This document shows positions 16,964-26,223 of a stretch of 64,000 nt of DNA, in pieces. A program made the translations under genes and the position numbers. Location of the stretch: the NCBI GenBank assembly GCA_015066445.1, contig SVOK01000005.1:25557-89556 (forward strand), given 5' to 3'. The stretch is from Oscillospiraceae bacterium. GTDB lineage: Bacteria; Bacillota; Clostridia; Oscillospirales; Acutalibacteraceae. Each line of letters begins with the position of its first letter. Within the stretch, counting starts at the first letter, position 1. A model generated the notes under the pieces. The model did not search any database and was not told the origin of the DNA. It saw nothing but the letters and a program-made list of their open reading frames with translations.

Positions 16964-18172
16964 ATGCAGGATAATGTAATTAGTGTAAAACAGCTTAATC
17001 TCTATGCTCGCTCTCTTTTAGAGGGTGATATTAGGCTGTCTAATATAGCAGTTGCAGGTGAGCTTTCCAATTTTAAAAACCACTATTCAAGCGGTCATTG
17101 GTATTTCACTTTAAAAGATAACGATGCGGCAATTCGTTGCGTTATGTTCAGGGGAAATGCAAGTGCTGTAAAATTTGAGCCTTCGGACGGTTTGCAGGTG
17201 ATTTTAAGAGGCAGAGTCTCTATTTACGAGCGAGACGGCCAATATCAATTCTATGCCGAGGAAATGTTACCCGCAGGTATAGGAGATATAGCACTTAAAT
17301 TTGAACAGACTAAGGAAAAGCTTAAAAAAGAGGGGTTGTTTGACCCTGATAACAAAAGACCGCTTGTTAAGTTCCCTAAAAGAATTGCGGTTGTAACCTC
17401 GCCGACTGGGGCTGCTGTCAGAGATATTTTTAATATTTTATCCCGCCGTTGGCCTTTGGCTGAAATAATTATGTGCCCTGTATCTGTTCAGGGTGAGCTT
17501 GCTGTTCCTGAAATGCTGAAAACACTTGACCGTGTATATGAAGTTGAGGGTGTTGACGCTTTGATTATCGGTCGTGGAGGCGGCTCTGCTGAGGATTTAT
17601 GGGCTTTTAACGATGAAGCATTAGCACGTAAAATTTACGAATCACCCTTTCCGGTAATTTCTGCTGTCGGACACGAAACAGATTTTACCATCTGTGATTT
17701 TGTTGCAGATTTGCGAGCACCGACTCCTTCGGCGGCAGCAGAGCTTGCTGTTCCTGATGCGGAAGAGGTTAAGCTCAAGCTTCAACGATATGCAGCATAT
17801 CTTAAAAATTCGCTTAATGCTAAATATAAGCTATACGAAAGTAAGCTTGCGGCTTTTACTTCAAATCCAATTATAAAAAATCCTCTCGAAATGTTAATTG
17901 AGCGAAATTATGAGCTGATAGACCGACTTTCGGATAACATTAAAGATGAAATCTTAGAAAATTACAAGCGTAAAGAAAACGAATTTTTAAAGTCTGTTGC
18001 GGTGCTTGACGGACTTAGCCCTTTAAAAACTTTAACCCGAGGCTATGCTTGGGTAACAAGTGAAGAAAGGCCTGTCAAATCTGTAAATGATATTGAGGCT
18101 GACGATATTTTGAATTTAAGATTTACCGACGGCGATGCCGAATGTAAGGTAATTAAGAAACGGAGAGTATAA
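16964..18172 (+). CDS. xseA: Exodeoxyribonuclease VII large subunit
   Basis: Catalytic subunit of exonuclease VII, which degrades single-stranded DNA from both ends. The OB-fold (about 5-100) contains AVAGELSNFKNHYSSGHWYF. The catalytic domain has VTSPTGAAVRDI, IIGRGGGSAEDLWAFN and SAVGHETDFTICDFVADLRAPTPSAAAEL. A helical segment binds XseB. It is 402 residues and follows nusB by 3 nt, with xseB directly after it. Confidence 0.97.
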   Translation: MQDNVISVKQLNLYARSLLEGDIRLSNIAVAGELSNFKNHYSSGHWYFTLKDNDAAIRCVMFRGNASAVKFEPSDGLQVILRGRVSIYERDGQYQFYAEEMLPAGIGDIALKFEQTKEKLKKEGLFDPDNKRPLVKFPKRIAVVTSPTGAAVRDIFNILSRRWPLAEIIMCPVSVQGELAVPEMLKTLDRVYEVEGVDALIIGRGGGSAEDLWAFNDEALARKIYESPFPVISAVGHETDFTICDFVADLRAPTPSAAAELAVPDAEEVKLKLQRYAAYLKNSLNAKYKLYESKLAAFTSNPIIKNPLEMLIERNYELIDRLSDNIKDEILENYKRKENEFLKSVAVLDGLSPLKTLTRGYAWVTSEERPVKSVNDIEADDILNLRFTDGDAECKVIKKRRV

Positions 18173-18175
18173 ATA

Positions 18176-18391
18176 ATGGCTCTTGATAAAATTGATTTTG
18201 AAAAATCTCTTGGCGAGCTTGAAAAGATTATTGCAAAGCTCGAAAGCGGCGAATGTACACTTGAAGAATCTATTTCTCTTTTTGAGCAGGGAATGAAGCA
18301 TACGGAAAGCTGTCGCAAAGCGTTGGACAATGCCAAGAAAAGAATTATTGATTTAACCGAAATTGATGCGGAGGATAATGCAGTTGATTAA
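18176..18391 (+). CDS. xseB: Exodeoxyribonuclease VII small subunit
   Basis: A 71-residue helical partner of XseA with the signature FEKSLGELEKIIAKLESGE...LEESISLFEQGM. It starts 3 nt after xseA. Its last 14 nt overlap ispA, whose ribosome site GGAGG lies inside xseB. Confidence 0.96.
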   Translation: MALDKIDFEKSLGELEKIIAKLESGECTLEESISLFEQGMKHTESCRKALDNAKKRIIDLTEIDAEDNAVD

Positions 18392-19259
18392 TAAGCTTAT
18401 GACCGATTACCGCCAAAAAACAGACACTGCCATTGATTTGTTTTTCCCACAATGCAATAAAGAGTATTCTGCGGTTATCGAAGCCGCACGATATAGCCTT
18501 ACTTTGGGCGGAAAAAGAATAAGACCAATACTTATGTTGCTTTTCGCTAAGCTTTGCGGTGGCAAGGAAGCAGAAATTCTTCCGTTTGCTGTAGCGCTTG
18601 AGATGATACACACATATTCTCTTATTCACGATGATTTGCCCTGTATGGATAACGATGATATGCGCAGAGGAAAGCCATCTTGTCACATTAAATTTGGTGA
18701 GGATACTGCTCTTTTAGCGGGTGATACTTTACTTACCGAAAGCTTTGGTGTGGCGCTTAAATCCACTGCTGATGCTGAAAACAAGCTTCGTGCACTTGAT
18801 GTTTTAAGAGAAAGGGCAGGAGCTGACGGTATGATTGGCGGTCAGGTTATGGATTTGAGCTTTGAAAAAGCTTCACCCGATGCTGAAGCGCTTAAAAGAA
18901 TGTATCTTATGAAAACGGGTGCTTTGCTTTCTGCGGCGGCAGAAATCGGCTGTATTTTATCGGGTGCTGATGAAAATACTATTAATATTGCCCGTAAATA
19001 TGCGCAAAATACAGGCCTTGCTTTTCAGATTATCGATGATATTCTTGATGTGACGGGCGATGAGGCGGTTTTAGGCAAGCCTATCGGCAGTGACAGCGAA
19101 AATAATAAAACCACTTTTGTAACTCTGTTTGGCTTAGAAAAGGCTAAGGAAATTGCAATAGAGCTTACAACTGAAGCTTTAAATTTGCTTAAAAAGCTTG
19201 ACGGTGATACATCTGATATCGCATTATTAACTGATTATTTACTTAACAGAAACTATTAA
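18378..19259 (+). CDS. ispA: Polyprenyl (farnesyl/geranylgeranyl) diphosphate synthase
   Basis: Chain elongation of isopentenyl diphosphate in isoprenoid synthesis; 293 residues. The motif GGKRIRPIL is followed by the first Asp-rich motif DDLPCMDNDDMRRGKPSCH and the second FQIIDDILDVTGD, with the bacterial FPP-synthase spacing in the first. The ATG at 18378 was chosen over 18363 because GGAGG sits 5 nt upstream of it. It lies directly before dxs, so precursor supply and chain elongation share an mRNA. Confidence 0.93.
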   Translation: MQLINKLMTDYRQKTDTAIDLFFPQCNKEYSAVIEAARYSLTLGGKRIRPILMLLFAKLCGGKEAEILPFAVALEMIHTYSLIHDDLPCMDNDDMRRGKPSCHIKFGEDTALLAGDTLLTESFGVALKSTADAENKLRALDVLRERAGADGMIGGQVMDLSFEKASPDAEALKRMYLMKTGALLSAAAEIGCILSGADENTINIARKYAQNTGLAFQIIDDILDVTGDEAVLGKPIGSDSENNKTTFVTLFGLEKAKEIAIELTTEALNLLKKLDGDTSDIALLTDYLLNRNY

Positions 19260-19274
19260 AGGAAGTAAAAAATT

Positions 19275-21101
19275 TTGGATTATCCGATTTTAAGTAATAT
19301 AAAATCCCCTGAGGATATTAAAAAACTGAATATCGGTGAGATAAATGCCTTATGTGAGGAAATAAGAGGCTGTATCATTAACACAGTTTCTAAAAACGGC
19401 GGTCATTTAGCTTCAAATTTAGGTGCTGTGGAATTAACTGTTGCTCTGCACAGAGCTTTTAATTCTCCGGAAGACGCTATTATATTTGATGTTGGTCACC
19501 AATGCTATACTCACAAGCTTTTAACAGGACGTTTTGAGGAATTTTCAACTATCAGAACAGAAAACGGCATTTCAGGCTTTTTGAAGCCTGCGGAGAGTGA
19601 GCACGATAAATTTATCACAGGTCACAGCAGTAACTCTGTCTCTGCGGCTTATGGTATTTATAAAGCTAAAAAGCTCAAAGGTGAGGCGGGTACTGCAGTT
19701 GCTGTTATTGGTGACGGCGCTATGACAGGCGGTATGGCATACGAAGCGCTTAACAATGCAGGCTCCGACAAGGGCAATTTTATTGTTGTGCTTAATGATA
19801 ATAAAATGTCGATTTCAAATAATGTTGGAGCTTTGTCACGTGCACTTACCAAAATGCGCAACAAGCCCAGATACCACCATTTTAAGTTTGCACTAAGTAG
19901 CTTTTTAACAAAGATACCTCTAATCGGTAAACCGCTTAACCTTTTTATTTTTAAAATTAAAGAAGTAATAAAGAGCATTTTTTATCGCAAAAACATTTTT
20001 TCTGCCTTAGGCTTTAACTATTTAGGTCCGGTTGACGGTCATAATGTCAAGGCAATGGAATCACTTTTTAAAATTGCCGAAAGCTATGAACGCCCGTCGT
20101 TAATACACGTGATTACAACAAAAGGAAAGGGCTATGCTTACGCCGAAAACAGCCCACACAGTTATCATGGTGTTGGTGCGTTTGATATTGAGCAGGGTGC
20201 TGATATCTGCGGCAAGGAAAACTTTTCAACTGTGGCAGGAGAAACCCTTTGTAGACTTGCAGAAAATAACAGTAATATCTGCGCTATTACTGCAGCTATG
20301 GCAGAGGGTACTGGACTTCAAAGGTTTGCTGAGGAATATAAGGAACGCTTTTTCGATGTCGGCATCGCTGAGCAACACGCCGTTACCTTTGCGGCAGGCT
20401 TGGCAGAGGAGGGTTTAATTCCGTTTTTTGCAGTTTATTCAACATTTTTACAGCGTGGCTTCGACCAGATAATACACGACTGTGCCATCGGCGGTTTTCC
20501 TGTTAAATTTTTAATTGACAGAGCCGGAATTGTTGGTGAAGACGGTGAGACCCATCAAGGAATTTTTGATGTCTCTTATCTTACCTGTATTCCAAATCTA
20601 ACTGTTTATTCTCCATCAACATATAAAGAGCTTGAACAGAGAATTACTGAAGCTGCTAAAACTGACAGTATTGTGGCTATAAGATATCCCAGAGGTTGTG
20701 AAAGTGAATGTCTTACCTTTGATGAAACTGCAGATTTTTCTGTTATAAAAGGAGAAAGCAAAAAAGCAATTATCACCTATGGCAGGCTTTTCTCTGAAGC
20801 TTCAAAAGTTAAAAAAACAGTTAATGATGTTAATATAATTAAGCTAAATAAAATCTATCCGCTAAGCAATGATTTGGTATCGGCAGTTTCGGAGTTTTCT
20901 GAAATTCATTTTTATGAGGAAACCGAAAAAAGCGGTGGTATTGGTGAGCATTTGGCTTCAATTCTTGCCGAAAACGGCTACAGCGGTAAATTTATAATAC
21001 ACGCAGTTGAAAATAAGTTTGTTCAGGCGGCGAGTGTAAACAGCTCTTTAAAAGCTAACGGACTTGATTTTAACTCAATGATAAATTCAATTAATAATTA
21101 A
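19275..21101 (+). CDS. dxs: 1-deoxy-D-xylulose-5-phosphate synthase
   Basis: Thiamine-diphosphate enzyme condensing pyruvate and glyceraldehyde 3-phosphate, the first step of the MEP isoprenoid pathway; 608 residues. Visible motifs are GHQCYTHKLLTGR, GDGAMTGGMAYEALNNAG...NDNKMSIS (ThDP binding), GPVDGHN, DVGIAEQHAVTFAAG with the catalytic Glu, and DRAGIVGEDGETHQG. It starts with TTG at 19275 after AAGGAAG. Confidence 0.96.
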   Translation: MDYPILSNIKSPEDIKKLNIGEINALCEEIRGCIINTVSKNGGHLASNLGAVELTVALHRAFNSPEDAIIFDVGHQCYTHKLLTGRFEEFSTIRTENGISGFLKPAESEHDKFITGHSSNSVSAAYGIYKAKKLKGEAGTAVAVIGDGAMTGGMAYEALNNAGSDKGNFIVVLNDNKMSISNNVGALSRALTKMRNKPRYHHFKFALSSFLTKIPLIGKPLNLFIFKIKEVIKSIFYRKNIFSALGFNYLGPVDGHNVKAMESLFKIAESYERPSLIHVITTKGKGYAYAENSPHSYHGVGAFDIEQGADICGKENFSTVAGETLCRLAENNSNICAITAAMAEGTGLQRFAEEYKERFFDVGIAEQHAVTFAAGLAEEGLIPFFAVYSTFLQRGFDQIIHDCAIGGFPVKFLIDRAGIVGEDGETHQGIFDVSYLTCIPNLTVYSPSTYKELEQRITEAAKTDSIVAIRYPRGCESECLTFDETADFSVIKGESKKAIITYGRLFSEASKVKKTVNDVNIIKLNKIYPLSNDLVSAVSEFSEIHFYEETEKSGGIGEHLASILAENGYSGKFIIHAVENKFVQAASVNSSLKANGLDFNSMINSINN

Positions 21102-21112
21102 ACGGAGAAAAT

Positions 21113-21919
21113 ATGGCTGATAAATTAAGATTAGATGTTGCATTAACAGAGCGTGGCTTTGCTGAAAGCCGTGAAAAGGCTAAGGCACTGATTATGGCAG
21201 GCATTGTTTTTGTTAACAACCAAAAATCGGACAAGGCTGGAAACACAGTAAAGCCCGATGATATAATTGAAGTCAGGGGAGAAACCCTTAAATACGTTAG
21301 CCGAGGCGGTTTGAAGCTTGAAAAGGCTATGACGGCATTTAACCTTAAATTAGACGGTTTTGTATGCGCAGATATCGGCGCTTCAACCGGCGGTTTTACT
21401 GATTGTATGCTCCAAAACGGAGCTTCTAAGGTTTACGCTATTGACGTGGGTTACGGTCAGCTTGCATGGAAGCTCAGAACCGACGAACGTGTTATTAACC
21501 TTGAAAGAACAAATTTCAGATATGTTACCGAGGAACAAGTTCCCGATAAGCTTGATTTTGCTTCTGTTGATGTTTCTTTTATTTCTCTTGCACTGATTTT
21601 TCCTGTTATGCGAACACTTTTAAAGGATAACGGCACAGCCGTTTGCCTCATTAAACCGCAATTTGAGGCTGGAAAAGAAAATGTGGGTAAAAAGGGCGTT
21701 GTGCGAGAAAAATCGGTACATATTGCGGTTATTAATAAAATAACAGAGCTTATAAAAGAAAATAATTTTTCACTTTTAGGTCTTGATTTTTCACCTGTTA
21801 AGGGCCCTGAGGGTAATATCGAATATTTGTGCTATATAAGAAAAACCGAGACTCCCGAAGTGTTTATTGATACTACTGCTGAGGCTGTTGTGGAAGCTTC
21901 GTACAATGCACTAAACTAA
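21113..21919 (+). CDS. tlyA: TlyA family rRNA methyltransferase/hemolysin-like protein
   Basis: 268 residues: an N-terminal S4 RNA-binding domain (RLDVALTERGFAESREKAKALIMAG, about 4-60) and an FtsJ/RrmJ-type SAM methyltransferase (ADIGASTGGFTDCML, about 85-99, then CLIKPQFEAGKENVG). In mycobacteria TlyA methylates the 2'-O of rRNA cytidines. In Firmicutes the gene is regularly found, as here, between dxs and nadK/argR/recN. Confidence 0.93.
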   Translation: MADKLRLDVALTERGFAESREKAKALIMAGIVFVNNQKSDKAGNTVKPDDIIEVRGETLKYVSRGGLKLEKAMTAFNLKLDGFVCADIGASTGGFTDCMLQNGASKVYAIDVGYGQLAWKLRTDERVINLERTNFRYVTEEQVPDKLDFASVDVSFISLALIFPVMRTLLKDNGTAVCLIKPQFEAGKENVGKKGVVREKSVHIAVINKITELIKENNFSLLGLDFSPVKGPEGNIEYLCYIRKTETPEVFIDTTAEAVVEASYNALN

Positions 21920-21933
21920 GAAAGGACGATTTG

Positions 21934-22779
21934 ATGGTTGTTGCTGTTTTACCTAATCTTGATAAACGTGGCTCTGCCGAGGTTGTTGAAAAGCTTGGTA
22001 AAATTTTAAAGTCCCAAAATATTGAAGCTTATATATCTGACAGTATCTGCTGTACCGATTTTAAACATGCACCTGAAGATGAGCTTTACCGTATAGCAGA
22101 TATAATCATTACAATTGGTGGCGACGGTACTATCATCAGATATGCAAAGCGTGCCGCTGAGGATAATAAGCCTGTGCTTGGCATTAACGCCGGCAGAATG
22201 GGTTATCTTGCAAATATTGAGCAAAACGAGCTTGGCTTATTATCTAAGCTTAAAAATGCTGAATATTTTATTGAAAAACGAATGATGCTTAATATCAGCG
22301 TGGTTGAGAACGGAAATGTTATCAATGAATATACCGCTCTTAATGATGCTGTTATTACAAGCGGATTTATCTCGCGCATCGTTGATATCTCAGTAGGCGT
22401 TGGAAACGATTATATTAGCTACCGTGCTGACGGTCTTATAGTATCCACTCCCACTGGCTCTACAGCTTATTCGATGTCAGCTGGAGGACCGATAATCGAC
22501 CCTCTTACCGAAAGCTTTTGTATAACACCTATTTGCTCTCATTCACTTTCAGCAAAGCCCATTCTTTTAGGCGCTGACAATGAGATTAAGGTCAAGGCTT
22601 TTTCTAAAAAAAGGACTGATATCTATTTAACTGTAGACGGCAGAAAGGTTGCAGCAATGAAGCCTTATACCGAGGTTTATATTAAAAAGTCCGAACAAGT
22701 AGCTCAGCTTATACGGCTTAACAACCGTTCTTTCTATAAAACTTTATCCTATAAGTTTAAGGATTCAAGGAGTGTGTGA
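21934..22779 (+). CDS. nadK: NAD kinase
   Basis: ATP-dependent phosphorylation of NAD to NADP; 281 residues. The GGDGT motif (IITIGGDGTIIRYAKRA, about 66-82), NAGRMGYLAN, the NE/D motif ALNDAVI and TPTGSTAYSMSAGGPI are all present. The ATG at 21934 has AAAGGACG upstream. Its stop region overlaps the ribosome site of argR. Confidence 0.96.
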   Translation: MVVAVLPNLDKRGSAEVVEKLGKILKSQNIEAYISDSICCTDFKHAPEDELYRIADIIITIGGDGTIIRYAKRAAEDNKPVLGINAGRMGYLANIEQNELGLLSKLKNAEYFIEKRMMLNISVVENGNVINEYTALNDAVITSGFISRIVDISVGVGNDYISYRADGLIVSTPTGSTAYSMSAGGPIIDPLTESFCITPICSHSLSAKPILLGADNEIKVKAFSKKRTDIYLTVDGRKVAAMKPYTEVYIKKSEQVAQLIRLNNRSFYKTLSYKFKDSRSV

Positions 22780-22780
22780 T

Positions 22781-23233
22781 TTGAAAAGTAAAAGACAAGA
22801 AAAAATTCTTGAGCTGATAAAAAGCAAGGTTTGTTTAACTCAGGAGGATTTACAAAACGGACTTCTTGAGTTAGGATTTGATGTCACACAGTCCACCGTT
22901 TCACGTGATATCAGAGAGTTAAAGCTTGTAAAAGGAAGAGACAGCGAGGGTAACTACCGCTATCTTGCTAATCAGTCCGAATCTAAAGCTGGACATAGCT
23001 CCTCTCATTATAATGATTTATTTTCTAAAGCTGTTAAAAGCGTGAACTATTCGCTTAATAATGTTGTTATAAAATGTCATAACGGTATGGCATCGGTTGC
23101 CTGCGTTGCTGTGGACGAGCTTTACAGGGATATGATGTTAGGCTCTCTCGCAGGAGATGACACTATAATTATTGTTACAACAAGCGAGCAGCAGTCAAAG
23201 CTTTTGACCGAAAGCTTAACAAAACTTTTATAA
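22781..23233 (+). CDS. argR: Arginine repressor ArgR/AhrC
   Basis: 150-residue arginine-sensing repressor. The winged-helix DNA-binding domain (about 1-65) contains GFDVTQSTVSRDIRELKLVK. The C-terminal hexamerisation/arginine domain contains GSLAGDDTIIIVTTSEQQS. The TTG at 22781, 8 nt after AAGGAG, is the likelier start; a GTG at 22772 overlaps that ribosome site. Its place between nadK and recN is the usual clostridial order. Arginine genes are not in the window. Confidence 0.93.
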   Translation: MKSKRQEKILELIKSKVCLTQEDLQNGLLELGFDVTQSTVSRDIRELKLVKGRDSEGNYRYLANQSESKAGHSSSHYNDLFSKAVKSVNYSLNNVVIKCHNGMASVACVAVDELYRDMMLGSLAGDDTIIIVTTSEQQSKLLTESLTKLL

Positions 23234-23246
23234 CGGCGGTTATTTT

Positions 23247-24923
23247 ATGTTAAAATACTTACACATTGAAAATATTGCCGTTATTGAACGGTCGGATATC
23301 GAATTTAGTGACGGCTTTAATGTTCTGACAGGGGAAACAGGTGCTGGTAAATCAATAGTTATTGACTCTATCAATGCAGTTTTAGGCGAGCGTACCTCTA
23401 AGGATTTGATTAGGGCTGGCTGTGAAAAAGCAGAGGTTTCCGCACTTTTTGGTGAAATTTCTGAGGATACCTTGAATAAAATTGCTGAGTTTGATATTTA
23501 TCCTGACGAGGACGGTAATATACTGATTTCAAGAACTCTCAGCCTCAACGGTAAAGGAATAATTAAAATTAACGGTAAACCTTTTACTGCTTCGACACTG
23601 CGTGAATTATCAGAATTTTTAATAGATATTCACGGTCAGCACGATAATCAGGCACTTCTTAATCCAGATAAGCATTGTGGCTTTATTGATGCTGTGGCAA
23701 ATAATTCTCACCTTATAGATGATTATTACTGTGAGTTTAAAAAGCTTAATGCTATCCGCAAGGAGTTATTGTCATTAGAAACTGATGAAGAAGAAAAGCA
23801 AAGAAAAATTGAGCTTTTAAAATACCAGATTGCCGAGCTTACGGACGCTGATATTAAAATAGGAGAGATTGATGCTCTTAAAAATCAGCTTAAAATTGCA
23901 GAAACCTTTGAGGAAACTCAAAAAGCCTTGACGGTGTCAGATTCCTTACTTCACGGAAGCGATGAGAGCGACGGCGCTTTAATACAGCTTAAAAATATAG
24001 CAAAATCTATATCTAAAATAGATAATGACGAATTCAAAGAGCTGTTTTTAAAACTTAATGAGGTTATATCCCAAACAGAGGATATCGCCGCAGTTATTAC
24101 TTCTAAGCTTTACAATGAAGAATACGGCGAATTAAATACAGATATTATTAATCAAAGGCTTGACTCTCTGCATAAGCTTATGTTAAAATACGGCAATAGC
24201 GAAGAGGAAATGCTCAGATTTTTGGATAATGCCCGAAAAGAGCTCGAAAATATTACTTTTTCGGATAAAAGGGCTATTGAGCTTGAAGCTGAGCTTGAAG
24301 CCTCAAAGGAAAGACTTATTGCTCTTGGCTCTGTGCTTACAGAAAGCCGTGTTAATGCGGCAGAAAAATTCAAAAATGATGTTTGCGGTATATTAGCTTA
24401 TCTTAATATGCCGGGTGTTGAATTTTTTGCTGATATTAAACAGGGAAGATACACTAAAAACGGTTGCGACACTGTTGAGTTTATGATTTCCGCTAACAAA
24501 GGAGAAACACCTAAACCGTTACATAAAATTGCTTCGGGCGGTGAGCTTTCTCGCATAATGTTAGCTATCAAGAGCGCTCTTTCAGATAGTGACAGTACCT
24601 ATACTATGATTTTTGATGAAATTGATACGGGTATCAGCGGTTATGCTGCAGATAAGGTTGGCACACAGCTAAAACGTGTATCACGCAACCGTCAGGTAAT
24701 TTGTGTTACTCATTTAGCGCAGATAGCCGCTATGGCAGATAATCATTTACTGATTGAAAAAGAAGAACGCAGCGGCAGAACCTTTACTGAGGTCTTAGCT
24801 TTAGAACCAGAACAACGCATTAATGAAATTGCCAGAATAATGTCCGGCAGTGAAATTACAGAAAATTTATATAATTCCGCAAAGGAACTATTGGATAGGA
24901 GTAAAACTTATGAAAATTTATGA
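23247..24923 (+). CDS. recN: DNA repair protein RecN
   Basis: SMC-like ATPase acting early in double-strand break repair; 558 residues. Walker A TGETGAGKSIVIDSI is at about 28-42. HGQHDNQALLNPDKH follows, then a coiled-coil middle (about 160-350) and the C-terminal signature ASGGELSRIMLAIKSAL with Walker B FDEIDTGISG. Its last 14 nt overlap tyrS. Confidence 0.97.
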   Translation: MLKYLHIENIAVIERSDIEFSDGFNVLTGETGAGKSIVIDSINAVLGERTSKDLIRAGCEKAEVSALFGEISEDTLNKIAEFDIYPDEDGNILISRTLSLNGKGIIKINGKPFTASTLRELSEFLIDIHGQHDNQALLNPDKHCGFIDAVANNSHLIDDYYCEFKKLNAIRKELLSLETDEEEKQRKIELLKYQIAELTDADIKIGEIDALKNQLKIAETFEETQKALTVSDSLLHGSDESDGALIQLKNIAKSISKIDNDEFKELFLKLNEVISQTEDIAAVITSKLYNEEYGELNTDIINQRLDSLHKLMLKYGNSEEEMLRFLDNARKELENITFSDKRAIELEAELEASKERLIALGSVLTESRVNAAEKFKNDVCGILAYLNMPGVEFFADIKQGRYTKNGCDTVEFMISANKGETPKPLHKIASGGELSRIMLAIKSALSDSDSTYTMIFDEIDTGISGYAADKVGTQLKRVSRNRQVICVTHLAQIAAMADNHLLIEKEERSGRTFTEVLALEPEQRINEIARIMSGSEITENLYNSAKELLDRSKTYENL

Positions 24924-26133
24924 TGAATTAGTAGCTCGTGGACTTATCGCTCAGGTTACAGATGAGGACGAAATACGGGAGCTTGTGAATAACGGTAAAG
25001 CTACCTTTTATATTGGCTTTGACCCCACAGCTGACAGCTTGCACGTTGGCCACTTTATGGCGCTTTGTCTTATGAAGCGTTTACAAATGGCAGGAAACAA
25101 GCCGATAGCTCTTATCGGGGGCGGTACTGCCCACATTGGCGACCCTTCAGGCAGAACAGATATGCGTTCTATGATGACCGCAGAACAAATTCAGCACAAT
25201 TGCGACTGCTTTAAAAAGCAGATGAGCCGTTTTATTGAATTTGGTGAGGGTAAAGCACAGATGGTTAATAATGCCGACTGGCTTTTAAACCTTAATTATG
25301 TTGATGTTTTGCGTGATGTTGGACCTTGCTTCTCGGTTAATAATATGCTCCGTGCAGAGTGCTATAAGCAGAGAATGGAAAAGGGACTTTCTTTCCTTGA
25401 ATTCAACTATATGATTATGCAGAGCTATGACTTCTATCATCTTTACAAGGAGTATGGCTGTAATATGCAGTTCGGCGGTGACGACCAATGGAGCAATATG
25501 CTCGGCGGTACCGAGCTTATCCGCAAAAAGCTTGGTAAGGACGCTTTTGCTATGACTATTACCTTGCTTCTTAACTCTGAGGGTAAGAAAATGGGTAAAA
25601 CCGTTGGCGGTGCCGTGTGGCTTGACCCTGAAAAGACCTCTCCTTACGATTTTTATCAGTATTGGCGTAATGTTGACGATAAAGATGTTTTAAAATGTAT
25701 CCGTATGCTCACCTTCTTACCTCTTGAAGAAATCGACAAGATGGACGAATGGGAAGGAAGTCAGCTCAATACCGCTAAGGAAATCTTGGCATTTGAACTC
25801 ACAAAGCTTGTTCATGGCGAGGAAGAGGCTACCAAGGCGCAGAATACAGCAAGAGCAATTTTTGCAGGCTCGGGTAATTCTGAGAATATGCCTACCACCG
25901 AATTAACTGCTGAGGATTTAACCGACGGTAAAATCGGTGTGCTTGATATGATGCTCAAAGCAGGTCTTATCCCTTCAAAGGGTGAGGGAAGACGCCTTGT
26001 TCAACAGGGTGGGGTAAGCATTAATGACAGCAAAGTAACTGACCCCAATTTCTCTCTTAATACAAGCGATTTTGAAAGCGATGTTATCCTTAAAAAAGGT
26101 AAAAAAGTATTTAATAAGTTTGTTTTGAAGTAA
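24910..26133 (+). CDS. tyrS: Tyrosyl-tRNA synthetase
   Basis: Class I synthetase of 407 residues. The HIGH motif appears as HVGH (about 48-51), KMSKS as KMGKT (about 232-236), and a C-terminal S4 tRNA-binding domain ends the protein (GRRLVQQGGVSIND). The ATG at 24910 follows AGGAG located inside recN, an unusual partner for a DNA repair gene. No T-box leader exists because the gene is embedded in the operon. Confidence 0.96.
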   Translation: MKIYDELVARGLIAQVTDEDEIRELVNNGKATFYIGFDPTADSLHVGHFMALCLMKRLQMAGNKPIALIGGGTAHIGDPSGRTDMRSMMTAEQIQHNCDCFKKQMSRFIEFGEGKAQMVNNADWLLNLNYVDVLRDVGPCFSVNNMLRAECYKQRMEKGLSFLEFNYMIMQSYDFYHLYKEYGCNMQFGGDDQWSNMLGGTELIRKKLGKDAFAMTITLLLNSEGKKMGKTVGGAVWLDPEKTSPYDFYQYWRNVDDKDVLKCIRMLTFLPLEEIDKMDEWEGSQLNTAKEILAFELTKLVHGEEEATKAQNTARAIFAGSGNSENMPTTELTAEDLTDGKIGVLDMMLKAGLIPSKGEGRRLVQQGGVSINDSKVTDPNFSLNTSDFESDVILKKGKKVFNKFVLK

Positions 26134-26138
26134 AATTT

Positions 26139-26162
26139 ATGGGCGGATAATATCCGCCCATT
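26139..26162 (+). terminator. Hairpin at the end of the nusB-tyrS operon
   Basis: ATGGGCGGATA / TATCCGCCCAT inverted repeat. The following T-run is weak (TTAGATTTATTTATTTTT), so termination may be partial. Confidence 0.6.
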
Positions 26163-26223
26163 AGATTTATTTATTTTTGGATATTATTTCTTATTTTGCA
26201 AAATATAAATATCAGGTGATTTT

